A stretch of 64,000 nucleotides of DNA from Flagellimonas sp. CMM7 (GTDB lineage: Bacteria > Bacteroidota > Bacteroidia > Flavobacteriales > Flavobacteriaceae), in the NCBI RefSeq assembly GCF_021390195.1, contig NZ_CP090003.1, positions 2,096,001 to 2,160,000 of the forward strand, given 5' to 3'. Under the pieces are notes generated by a model that saw only the letters and a program-made list of their open reading frames with translations, was not told the origin of the DNA and did no database searches. The position numbers were made by a program, and so were the translations under genes. Positions 55,038-62,484 of the stretch are shown here, piece after piece (position 1 is the stretch's first letter; each line of letters opens with the position of its first letter).

Positions 55038-55580
55038 TTAGTTTATTGTTGAGGGTTCCTCTTCTTGTTTGGAAATGCTATATGTGATCGGCCCTAAAAG
55101 AACGTCATCATGGGAAATCATATTTTCTTTTAGTTCTCCCGCAGTATTGATTTGTGCTGATGGAATACCACTTAGCATTAGGTGATTTTTAACTGAATTG
55201 GCCCTTGCCAATCCTAAATTGGAAAATGAAGTGTAATTCTCTTCATTACTTGAGTAAAAGCCTGTAAGGTCAATTGTTCTCTGTTCGTTAGAACTTAGAT
55301 AATCTTTTAGACTGACAATACCATCTTTTAGGTCACTTGAAATAGGCATTAAGAAGGAAGGATTGGAAACATTGAAGTTGAAGTTTTCTTTTGCTTCATA
55401 AGAATAATCGCCATCGCTAACTAAAAAAGGATAAGTTGGGGATGTTATTATCGATTTTATAGGGCTAATTCCTTCTTGATTCCTTGCAATCCTACATTCA
55501 CTACAAAGATTCCAGTAGAGAAATGTTCCAATAATGACTACAGCAAGTATCCCCAGTAAATAGGTGGTCTTTCTTGTCAT
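55038..55580 (-). CDS. OmpA-like domain protein, short form
   Basis: A 180-residue protein with an N-terminal membrane anchor (about 6-24) and a C-terminal OmpA-like peptidoglycan-binding domain (about 80-150: IDLTGFYSSNEEN, then NLGLARANSVKNHLMLSGIP). Relative to classical OmpA domains the GHTD motif is changed to GFYSS. It lies upstream of the HhH membrane protein and may form an envelope pair with it. Confidence 0.72.
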   Translation of the reverse strand: MTRKTTYLLGILAVVIIGTFLYWNLCSECRIARNQEGISPIKSIITSPTYPFLVSDGDYSYEAKENFNFNVSNPSFLMPISSDLKDGIVSLKDYLSSNEQRTIDLTGFYSSNEENYTSFSNLGLARANSVKNHLMLSGIPSAQINTAGELKENMISHDDVLLGPITYSISKQEEEPSTIN

Positions 55581-55799
55581 TAGTAAATGATTTTTAGTGA
55601 TTAGAACAGCAAAGTATTAAAAAAATGCTAAAAACAAAGGTTTAACTAAAAGAATTTGAGAGGATTAGACTCTAAAAAAAGATGAGGTCATCAATTTTCT
55701 GAAAACAGAAGATGTACTAAAAATTGCCAATCATACACTTTTTAAGACCAATGATAACATGGCAGATAAAATGTAAAATAAATATGCTGAACTTAGATT

Positions 55800-55935
55800 T
55801 ATATTAGGTAAGAAACCCTATTTCTCCCGACAAAGTTCCGGCACTGAAATGGGGTTTAATTTAAGTTTGAGTTAGTTAAGTTGGTTTTAAAGACCGCCAA
55901 TTCTAAGTTCATCGGGAATGGCGGCCTTTTCTTTT
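55800..55935 (+). ncRNA. Possible small RNA with orphan plus-strand terminator
   Basis: A 12-bp stem (AAACCCTATTTC at 55813-55824 with GAAATGGGGTTT at 55846-55857) pairs fully only if read as plus-strand RNA, using one U-G pair. Downstream, 55892-55926 forms a GC-rich hairpin with TTTTCTTTTTT after it on the plus strand. No plus-strand gene lies between 54401 and this terminator, so an unannotated RNA is the simplest explanation. It could equally be a bidirectional terminator serving only the ALDH gene. The start of the RNA is not defined. Confidence 0.3.
55892..55935. terminator. Terminator between the gene-free stretch and ALDH7
   Basis: GACCGCCAATTC pairs with GAATGGCGGCC with one bulge; the T-run CCTTTTCTTTTTT is on the plus strand. 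It ends one base before the ALDH7 stop. Confidence 0.65.
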
Positions 55936-57489
55936 TTACAAGTCAAATTTTATACCTTGAGCTAGAGGCAATTCAGTTGTATAATTAATAGTATTTGTCT
56001 GTCTTCTCATATACACCTTCCAAGCATCCGAACCACTTTCACGTCCACCGCCTGTCTCTTTTTCTCCTCCAAAGGCACCACCTATTTCTGCACCAGATGT
56101 TCCAATATTTACATTGGCAATACCACAGTCGCTACCCCAAGCAGACAGAAAACGCTCTGCCTCGCGAAGGTTGTTGGTCATAATAGCTGAGGAGAGACCT
56201 TGTACCACACCATTTTGAATGGCAATGGCATTTTCTACATCCCCTGAATATTTTAACAGGTACAGTACTGGAGCAAAAGTCTCATGCTGTACAATTTCGA
56301 AATTATTCTGGGCTTCAGCAATGGCGGGTTTTACATAACAACCGCTTTCATAACCTTCACCATCTAGAACGCCTCCCTCTACAATGATTTTTCCTCCTTC
56401 TTCAACTACTTTCTCCAATGCTTTTTTATACATGGAAACAGCATCAGTATCAATTAAAGGACCAACGTGATTGTTCTCGTCTAACGGATTTCCAATGCGT
56501 AACTGTTGGTAGGCAGCTACTACGGCATCTTTAACCTTATCATAGATGGAATCATGAATAATTAATCTTCTTGTTGAGGTACAACGTTGTCCTGCTGTTC
56601 CCACCGCACCAAAAACAGCGCCAATGACTGTCATTTTAATATCAGCATCTGGAGTTACAATAATGGCATTGTTACCACCAAGTTCCAACAAAGATTTACC
56701 TAATCTCGCCGCCACTGCTTGTGCAACTATTTTTCCCATACGAATAGAACCTGTGGCAGAAACCAAAGGAATTCTATTGTCTTGGGTCATCATTTCACCA
56801 ACTTTATAATCCCCATTTATTAGACAGGAAATGCCTTCTGGCAAACCATTTGCCTTAAATACTTCAGCAGCTATGTTTTGGCAAGCAATGCCACACATAG
56901 GAGTTTTTTCAGATGGTTTCCAAACACATACATCACCACAAATCCATGCTAGAGCCGTGTTCCAAGCCCAAACAGCAACCGGAAAATTAAAGGCGGAAAT
57001 AATTCCTACTACCCCTAAGGAATGATATTGTTCGTACATTCTGTGTCCAGGACGTTCTGAATGCATGGTCAATCCGTGCAATTGTCTTGAAAGGCCGACT
57101 GCAAAATCACAGATATCTATCATTTCTTGGACCTCCCCCAATCCTTCTTGGTAAGACTTCCCCATTTCATAGGAAACCAGTTTGCCCAACGGTTCCTTGA
57201 GCTCTCGTAATTTTTCACCAAACTGCCTTACAATTTCTCCTCTTTGTGGTGCGGGCATCAAGCGCCATTCTTTAAAGGAGGAAGTAGCAGATTCCATCAC
57301 TTTTTCATAATCTGACGGAGATGTGGTTTTTACCTTCCCGATAAGAGCTCCATCAACAGGAGAATAGGAAGAAATAATCTCGCCTGAGCCAAAGTTTTTT
57401 GACCCGGTAGATGTACCTTCATTTATTTCAGTTAACCCAAGTTGTTTTAGGGCCTCATTTATTCCAAAAGCAGTTGCAATTTTTGACAT
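55936..57489 (-). CDS. Aldehyde dehydrogenase, ALDH7 (antiquitin/aminoadipic semialdehyde) type
   Basis: A 517-residue NAD-dependent aldehyde dehydrogenase. Long motifs shared with antiquitin include APQRGEIVRQFGEKLRE, SLLELGGNNAIIV, GTAGQRCTSTRRLIIHDSIY (catalytic Cys), TSGAEIGGAFGGEKETGG and LPLAQGIKF. The family oxidises alpha-aminoadipic semialdehyde (piperidine-6-carboxylate) in lysine breakdown. The adjacent HAO gene raises the alternative of a tryptophan-derived aldehyde, but the ALDH7 motifs favour lysine. There is an intact start at 57489, 75 bp after the DUF1304 stop. Confidence 0.9.
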   Translation of the reverse strand: MSKIATAFGINEALKQLGLTEINEGTSTGSKNFGSGEIISSYSPVDGALIGKVKTTSPSDYEKVMESATSSFKEWRLMPAPQRGEIVRQFGEKLRELKEPLGKLVSYEMGKSYQEGLGEVQEMIDICDFAVGLSRQLHGLTMHSERPGHRMYEQYHSLGVVGIISAFNFPVAVWAWNTALAWICGDVCVWKPSEKTPMCGIACQNIAAEVFKANGLPEGISCLINGDYKVGEMMTQDNRIPLVSATGSIRMGKIVAQAVAARLGKSLLELGGNNAIIVTPDADIKMTVIGAVFGAVGTAGQRCTSTRRLIIHDSIYDKVKDAVVAAYQQLRIGNPLDENNHVGPLIDTDAVSMYKKALEKVVEEGGKIIVEGGVLDGEGYESGCYVKPAIAEAQNNFEIVQHETFAPVLYLLKYSGDVENAIAIQNGVVQGLSSAIMTNNLREAERFLSAWGSDCGIANVNIGTSGAEIGGAFGGEKETGGGRESGSDAWKVYMRRQTNTINYTTELPLAQGIKFDL

Positions 57490-57564
57490 TTATAACTTTT
57501 TAAGCGTGTATTGTTATATTTTTCAAAACTACGAATAATCCTGACGTGTTCAAGCGAAGATTTT

Positions 57565-57936
57565 TTAAAGGAAATGATGAAGTAATAGCAATATAATTCC
57601 CACTAATGCTGGAAGCGCTTGTATTGTAAATATTTTTTTTGATGCCGTTGCTGCACCATAGATTCCAGCAACTGCAACACAACCAAGAAAAAACAGAGCA
57701 ACATAAACTTGCCACAATGAATCGTGTATAAGAAGAGACCACACAAGCCCAGCTGCTAAAAACCCATTATAGAGTCCTTGGTTTGCCGCTAAGGTTTTGG
57801 TGGGTTCAAACAAATCTTCTGGAAAACTCCGGAATACTTTCTTGGCTTTGGTGGTCCAAGCAAACATCTCTAACCATAAAAAGTAAAAATGTAGAATGGC
57901 CACCACTACGATAATAAATTTTGCCGCTAGTAACAT
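57565..57936 (-). CDS. DUF1304 family membrane protein
   Basis: A 123-residue protein with four transmembrane helices and the DUF1304 pattern (HFYFLWLEMFAW, PTKTLAANQGLYNGFLAAGL). Function unknown. It is 3 bp from the HAO stop, so it should be translated from the same mRNA. Confidence 0.85.
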   Translation of the reverse strand: MLLAAKFIIVVVAILHFYFLWLEMFAWTTKAKKVFRSFPEDLFEPTKTLAANQGLYNGFLAAGLVWSLLIHDSLWQVYVALFFLGCVAVAGIYGAATASKKIFTIQALPALVGIILLLLHHFL

Positions 57937-57939
57937 ATA

Positions 57940-58479
57940 TTAGTCTTTTGCTATAAATCGTTCATCAACGGGCATAATAGTTCCACAATTATTGCAGGTA
58001 CGCAAGTCTTCAGAACTATAAAAATGCTTAAAATGACTTAAAAAATCTTTTTCAATATCATGTAACGTAAAGTAAGCTTCATACAATTTGTTGTTGCAGT
58101 TGTCACAAAACCACAGCAAGCCATCATCCACATTCATATCAGCTCTTTTCCGCTCTATAACTAAACCAATAGAGTCTTCATATCGTACAGGAGAGTGAGG
58201 TACTTTAGCTGGGTGCAGATACATATCACCAGGACCTAGCGTTAAGGTTCTTTTCTGTCCTTCTTCTTGAATATGAACTTCAATATTTCCTTCAAGCTGA
58301 TAAAAAAGCTCTTCAGTCTCGTTATAATGATAATCTTTACGGGCATTGGGCCCCGCAACAATCATTACAATATAGTCGCCTGCATCTTTATACAAATTTC
58401 TGTTACCTACAGGGGGTTTAAGAAAGTGGCGGTTTTCTTCTATCCACTTGTTCAGATTAAAAGGTGCCTGAATAGCCAT
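57940..58479 (-). CDS. 3-Hydroxyanthranilate 3,4-dioxygenase
   Basis: A 179-residue non-haem iron dioxygenase of the kynurenine pathway (tryptophan degradation or NAD synthesis); it opens the ring of 3-hydroxyanthranilate. Iron ligands His51, Glu57 and His95 (DYHYNETEELFYQ, PAKVPHSPVRY) are present. The C-terminus has the two CxxC pairs (CDNC, CNNC) of the bacterial rubredoxin-like site. ATG at 58479 is preferred to TTG at 58485. Other kynurenine genes are not in this window. Confidence 0.92.
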   Translation of the reverse strand: MAIQAPFNLNKWIEENRHFLKPPVGNRNLYKDAGDYIVMIVAGPNARKDYHYNETEELFYQLEGNIEVHIQEEGQKRTLTLGPGDMYLHPAKVPHSPVRYEDSIGLVIERKRADMNVDDGLLWFCDNCNNKLYEAYFTLHDIEKDFLSHFKHFYSSEDLRTCNNCGTIMPVDERFIAKD

Positions 58480-58534
58480 TGCCAAAGATTTTACGAAAGG
58501 TATAAAAAACCTTTATTGGAACATAGGGTTTAAC

Positions 58535-58564
58535 AAAAAAGACCTGCGCAGCGCGCAGGTCTTT
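58535..58564 (-). terminator. Terminator of the CAP-domain lipoprotein gene
   Basis: AAAGACCTGCGC and complement form a 12-bp stem (58538-58549 with 58553-58564); on the minus strand TTTTTT follows. It lies 38 bp past the CAP stop. Confidence 0.82.
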
Positions 58565-58601
58565 ACCAAATATAATCTCTAAAACTTAATAAAATAGCTT
58601 C

Positions 58602-59111
58602 TTATTCCACTTGCATGAAAATCTGGGTAAAATAAGGTCTACCATCCTTGTCAAGCGTTATGCTCAATGTGGTATGCGTATATTCTCCTTCAATCGCCTC
58701 TTTATGCGAAGTACTTTCTAGCCAACCATCAAGGACCAACTCGGCAGTTGTGTAATATCTTGCTACATTCTCTCCTACATCCACAGCACCTATTTCCAAT
58801 GCAATTTTTGAAGCTCTAGACTGAAAATTGTCATGACTGAGTGTTTTTTGCGCGATCATATAATTATTATGGTCTTCCGCGTACTCGTATGACGCGCTAC
58901 TAGTTTGCAATGTACTTGCTCCTATTGATGCTCTATGTTCATTGATTAAAGCAAGAACTTCAGTTTCCATTGCTGATGGATTAATAATGACCTTTTCGTT
59001 TTCCAAAAAAGCTTCCTCAAATTTTTCTTCTTCAACAGAAGATGTTTTGCTGCACATGCTAAGTATCACTACAGATATTGCAACTAAAAAAGTGTAATAT
59101 ATTTTTTTCAT
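58602..59111 (-). CDS. CAP/SCP-domain lipoprotein
   Basis: A 169-residue protein with a lipoprotein signal (MKKIYYTFLVAISVVILSMC, lipobox LSMC) and a CAP (cysteine-rich secretory/PR1) domain: LINEHRASIGAS, DHNNYMIAQKTLSHDNF, VGENVARYYTTAELVLDGWL, and THTTLSI. These may bind lipids or act as surface proteases; function is unknown. ATG at 59111 is chosen over TTG at 59123. A direct repeat lies upstream (59132-59159). Confidence 0.88.
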   Translation of the reverse strand: MKKIYYTFLVAISVVILSMCSKTSSVEEEKFEEAFLENEKVIINPSAMETEVLALINEHRASIGASTLQTSSASYEYAEDHNNYMIAQKTLSHDNFQSRASKIALEIGAVDVGENVARYYTTAELVLDGWLESTSHKEAIEGEYTHTTLSITLDKDGRPYFTQIFMQVE

Positions 59112-59131
59112 TTCCGGGGGCAATTGCTGAG

Positions 59132-59159
59132 ATGTGTTCTATGCATCTCATGTGTTCTA
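59132..59159. repeat. Direct repeat upstream of the CAP-domain gene
   Basis: ATGTGTTCTA occurs at 59132-59141 and 59150-59159, 18 bp apart. It may be two binding sites for a regulator of the CAP gene; support is weak. Confidence 0.3.
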
Positions 59160-59358
59160 GAAGCTAAACTAGAAGGGAGGCGCTCTGGAGCCATAAAATC
59201 TCTATGTGATTGCTAATTAATCCGATGACTTGTAGAATTTGTCATAATATGATGGTTTATGGCACATTTGACTTTCCCATTTATCGGAAAAAGATGCCGT
59301 TTATATGATTGTGATATTCAAGGAAGTGAGCATTATTTTTGTCAAAAGAGTATAGGAA

Positions 59359-59871
59359 TCAGTTTTCAGTTTCCTCTGACTCTTGTTCTTTATCCTGCAA
59401 CACAAAAGAAAAAACGAAAGCGCCAATTTCTTTTACAGGTTCATAAAAGATAGATTCCTTTTTGGTGTCTTCATTTACAAAGTTTAAAGAAGAAGTAAGT
59501 CGTTCAAAGAAGACCAACAACGCCCCAATAATTATAGCAACTTTTAAGGCTCCAAAAACACCTCCAGCAATTTTGTTCAAAAGGCCAAGCATGGCAAAGT
59601 CGGCTATCTTGGTCAAGAACTTCCCTGCAAAATGTACTAGTAGGACAATAGCAAAAAAGGTAATTAAAAATGAAGTAATTTTTAGATATCGCTCATTCCA
59701 ATTCATGTTTTCTGCAAGGTAGTCCCCAGCGATGTAAGAAAAATGAATGGCTCCATAAATACCCGCTATTAAGGCTACTAGAGATGCTATTTCAACAAAA
59801 AGCCCGTTTTTTAGGCCTTTGTAAAGACCCCAGACCAAAAGTATCCCTATAACAATATCCAAAAAGCTCAT
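59359..59871 (-). CDS. cvpA: CvpA family membrane protein
   Basis: A 170-residue inner membrane protein with four transmembrane segments (MSFLDIVIGILLVWGLYKGLKNG opening is typical) and the FAGKFLTKIADFAMLGLLNKIAGGVFGALK segment of CvpA. ATG at 59871 is used; the extra 21 residues upstream do not fit. A TATATTTG box at 59886-59893 (minus strand) lies just upstream. Function: linked in other bacteria to envelope stress tolerance and colicin V production. Confidence 0.85.
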   Translation of the reverse strand: MSFLDIVIGILLVWGLYKGLKNGLFVEIASLVALIAGIYGAIHFSYIAGDYLAENMNWNERYLKITSFLITFFAIVLLVHFAGKFLTKIADFAMLGLLNKIAGGVFGALKVAIIIGALLVFFERLTSSLNFVNEDTKKESIFYEPVKEIGAFVFSFVLQDKEQESEETEN

Positions 59872-59885
59872 AAACGGGTTTTTAA

Positions 59886-59893
59886 CAAATATA
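59886..59893 (-). promoter_or_regulatory. Minus 7 box of cvpA
   Basis: CAAATATA on the plus strand is TATATTTG on the minus strand, a perfect TAnnTTTG, 14 bp before the ATG. Confidence 0.5.
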
Positions 59894-59906
59894 GGATATT
59901 GATTTG

Positions 59907-59914
59907 TACCTTTG
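59907..59914 (+). promoter_or_regulatory. Minus 7 box of the gene at 59933
   Basis: TACCTTTG matches TAnnTTTG perfectly and lies 18 bp before the ATG, so the two divergent promoters sit within 30 bp of each other. Confidence 0.5.
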
Positions 59915-59932
59915 AAGTTCCTAAAAAAGCAC

Positions 59933-60289
59933 ATGTCAAGAGACGAAAAACTAAAGGAACGTTGGGAACTGCTTGTAGAAAAACTGTCCAGTCAATTTGC
60001 TGATGGAGACCCTTTGGAAATGGATGGTATTATCTATCTGGTGGGGGTTCAGGAGCTGGGGAATTTTCATAGAAGTTTTAAGAAAGACGAAAAAGTCAAT
60101 TTAATGCACATTGCCATTTGTAGGTTATTAGAACCTTATGGCTATTATGATTTTGATTTTTTTGATGATGAAGGTTGGCCACATTATAAGATTAAAGAAC
60201 AATTGCCTCCATTGAAAGCCGGTGAACAATCAGTTTTAATGAAAGAAGCCTTGGTAAACTACTTTATTGAAAAGCAATACATAAATTAG
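59933..60289 (+). CDS. Conserved hypothetical protein, 118 residues
   Basis: A small acidic-to-neutral protein with no signal peptide. Notable stretches are SRDEKLKERWELLVEKLS, DGIIYLVGVQELG and a Phe/Tyr/Asp-rich YDFDFFDDEGWPHYKI. I do not recognise a family. ATG at 59933 is used; the earlier frame start at 59912 adds seven residues. It is 1 bp from the next gene and probably cotranscribed with it. Confidence 0.72.
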   Translation: MSRDEKLKERWELLVEKLSSQFADGDPLEMDGIIYLVGVQELGNFHRSFKKDEKVNLMHIAICRLLEPYGYYDFDFFDDEGWPHYKIKEQLPPLKAGEQSVLMKEALVNYFIEKQYIN

Positions 60290-60290
60290 A

Positions 60291-60608
60291 ATGGAACTTC
60301 AAAAACCATATTACGCAGTAATTTTTACGAGCACTAGAACAGAGGGTGATAATGGATATGGAGAGATGTCCATTGAAATGGAAAAACTGGCACGGCAACA
60401 ACCCGGTTTTTTGGATGTTGAAAGCGCAAGGGATGGAATTGGAATTACTGTTAGCTATTGGGAAAGCCTAGAAGCCATTACCGACTGGAAAGCAAATGTG
60501 GACCATAGGGTTGCCCAGAGAAATGGAATTAAGGAGTGGTACTCTTGGTATAAGGTTAGAATTTGTTTGGTAGAACGGGAGTATGATTTTAATCAGAATA
60601 AAAAGTAG
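60291..60608 (+). CDS. ABM-domain protein (antibiotic biosynthesis monooxygenase fold)
   Basis: A 105-residue dimeric alpha-beta barrel protein. AVIFTSTRTEGDNGYGEMSIEMEKLARQQPGFLDVES and YWESLEAITDWKANVDH fit the ABM family of small, usually cofactor-free enzymes. Exact function unknown. It follows the previous gene by 1 bp. Confidence 0.85.
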   Translation: MELQKPYYAVIFTSTRTEGDNGYGEMSIEMEKLARQQPGFLDVESARDGIGITVSYWESLEAITDWKANVDHRVAQRNGIKEWYSWYKVRICLVEREYDFNQNKK

Positions 60609-60753
60609 CACAGTGTAGCATACTTTTTTGCATCTTTGTACAGCATTAAAAACAATATATTACTAAGATTTTTGGCAAGGTCTCAAGCTTCATTTTTGGG
60701 ACTGGAAAATGAGTATGCCGAGTAGATTTAATATAAACTTAATCATGCCATTG

Positions 60754-60769
60754 ATGTAAACGTTTACAT
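60754..60769. promoter_or_regulatory. Perfect 16-bp palindromic operator upstream of glpD
   Basis: ATGTAAACGTTTACAT is a perfect palindrome with a central CG, like operators of LacI/GalR-family repressors. It lies 45 bp before the glpD ATG and overlaps the expected minus 33 region of a GATGTTTG minus 7 box at 60784-60791, which suggests repression. No LacI-type gene is in this window. Confidence 0.7.
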
Positions 60770-60783
60770 TTTTATGTAATTTT

Positions 60784-60791
60784 GATGTTTG
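60784..60791 (+). promoter_or_regulatory. Probable minus 7 box of glpD
   Basis: GATGTTTG differs from TAnnTTTG at one base; 23 bp before the ATG. Confidence 0.4.
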
Positions 60792-60814
60792 CCCCTTAAT
60801 TAAACGTTGAACAT

Positions 60815-62482
60815 ATGAAAGAGAATATTCAATTTTCAAACTTAGATAGGAAAGACACCATTCAAAAAGTTTCAGAAGAAACGTTTGATTTGGTTGTTAT
60901 TGGAGGAGGAATCACCGGTGGGGGAATTGCATTGGATGCCGCCTCTAGAGGAATGAAGGTTGCATTGTTGGAAAAAGGAGATTTTGCTTCAGGCACAAGT
61001 AGCAAATCAACTAAATTGATTCATGGAGGTTTAAGATATCTAAAACAGTTTGATTTTTGGTTGGTCAAAGAAGTAGGTTCAGAAAGAGCCATAGTGCATA
61101 AGTTAGCACCCCATCTAGTGCTTCCAGAAAAAATGTTGTTACCATTAATTGAAGGCGGTTCTTATGGTAAATGGTTAACTTCCATAGGGCTAAAAGTATA
61201 TGATATTCTTGCCCAAGTTACTGGAGATGATAAAAGACAGATGTTGGAGAAAAAAGAGGCTTTGAAACTGGAACCTCTCTTACCTAAAAAAATATTAAAT
61301 GGAGCTGGATATTATGCAGAGTATAGGACTGACGATTCTAGGCTGACGATCGAAAATATAAAAACCAGTTTACAGTATGGCGCTAAGGCCTTGAACTATG
61401 CTAAGGTCACGGATTTTATATATGAAAATGAACAAGTAGCAGGCGTTAAAGTAGAAGATGGAGTTACTGGAGAGGAGTTTGTCATAAAGTCAAAGTACGT
61501 CATTAGTGCTGCTGGTCCTTGGGTTGATGAGTTACGTAGCGTAAATAATTCTAAAAAAGGAAAACGACTTCACTTGACCAAAGGAGTACATTTAGTATTT
61601 CCAAGAGAAAAACTTCCTGTAAAACAATCAGTGTATTTTGATGTTCCTGATGGTAGAATGATGTTTGCCATTCCAAGGGGGAAAATCACTTATGTTGGAA
61701 CTACAGATACCAATTTCAACTTGGACAAGGATAATATTAAAACCGATTTAGCCGATGCGATTTATTTAATTTCGGCGGTCAATAATATGTTCCCGAACAT
61801 TAATTTGGAGATGGAAGACATTATTTCTTCATGGGCCGGGTTGCGCCCGTTGATACATGAAGAAGGAAAGTCTGCTTCAGAACTTTCTAGAAAAGATGAA
61901 ATCTTCACTTCAGATACTGGACTCTTCAGCATAGCTGGGGGTAAATTGACGGGATATCGCAAAATGGCGGAACGTGTTGTCAACAGAATCGCCAAGAAAA
62001 CGGAGGAAGATTACGAAACTAATATTCCGGAATGTACCACGGATAAGATTCCGCTGTGCGGAAGCGACTTCAAGAAATACAAGCATGTAAAAAAATACAT
62101 TGAAGAAGTTTTTAATCGTATTAAAGAAGATGGTTTTACCGAGTATGATGCGTGGTATTTGGTGACCAATTATGGAAAACAGACCGAATCTATTTTAGAG
62201 AACTATGCTGCACTGAGGAACAAGGACGTTTACCTTAGAATGATTCGCGCCGAGGTACAATTTGCCATTGCCCATGAAATGGTTTTGAACCCAATGGACT
62301 TCTTTATTAGAAGAACGGGAAGGTTATATTTTGATATTGACAGTATCCGAAACTATATGGAGCCCATACAAGAAGAGTTTAAAAAAGCATTTGGGTATGA
62401 TGCCGGACAACTTCAATCTTTTAAGGAGAAAATGGAGGAAGAACTGGAATCGCACTCCAATTTTTCATTGGAGCGCGTTTAA
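60815..62482 (+). CDS. glpD: Glycerol-3-phosphate dehydrogenase, FAD-dependent
   Basis: A 555-residue flavoenzyme that oxidises glycerol 3-phosphate to dihydroxyacetone phosphate at the membrane. FAD motif DLVVIGGGITGGGIALDAASRG and the following EKGDFASGTSSKSTKLIHGG are complete, and the C-terminal DAO-C domain is present. It is monocistronic and converges on the PDZ hydrolase gene with 2 bp between stops. The palindrome at 60754 suggests sugar or glycerol-linked repression. Confidence 0.95.
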   Translation: MKENIQFSNLDRKDTIQKVSEETFDLVVIGGGITGGGIALDAASRGMKVALLEKGDFASGTSSKSTKLIHGGLRYLKQFDFWLVKEVGSERAIVHKLAPHLVLPEKMLLPLIEGGSYGKWLTSIGLKVYDILAQVTGDDKRQMLEKKEALKLEPLLPKKILNGAGYYAEYRTDDSRLTIENIKTSLQYGAKALNYAKVTDFIYENEQVAGVKVEDGVTGEEFVIKSKYVISAAGPWVDELRSVNNSKKGKRLHLTKGVHLVFPREKLPVKQSVYFDVPDGRMMFAIPRGKITYVGTTDTNFNLDKDNIKTDLADAIYLISAVNNMFPNINLEMEDIISSWAGLRPLIHEEGKSASELSRKDEIFTSDTGLFSIAGGKLTGYRKMAERVVNRIAKKTEEDYETNIPECTTDKIPLCGSDFKKYKHVKKYIEEVFNRIKEDGFTEYDAWYLVTNYGKQTESILENYAALRNKDVYLRMIRAEVQFAIAHEMVLNPMDFFIRRTGRLYFDIDSIRNYMEPIQEEFKKAFGYDAGQLQSFKEKMEEELESHSNFSLERV

Positions 62483-62484
62483 TA

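Larger units (their letters stand above)
55581..55935. other. Gene-free stretch between the OmpA-like and ALDH7 genes
   Basis: No gene. It holds a possible plus-strand RNA (55813-55935) with a stem and a plus-oriented terminator. A 33-codon open stretch around 55690-55778 has no start codon. Confidence 0.7.

Noticed and set aside
55690..55778. 33-codon open stretch (DEVINFLKTEDVLKIANHTL part) without a start
   Set aside because: No ATG, GTG or TTG start in frame and no recognised homology; probably chance or a gene remnant too short to support.
59259..59453. Short ORF between the CAP and CvpA genes
   Set aside because: Its 3' half is antisense to cvpA, composition is poor and there is no promoter.
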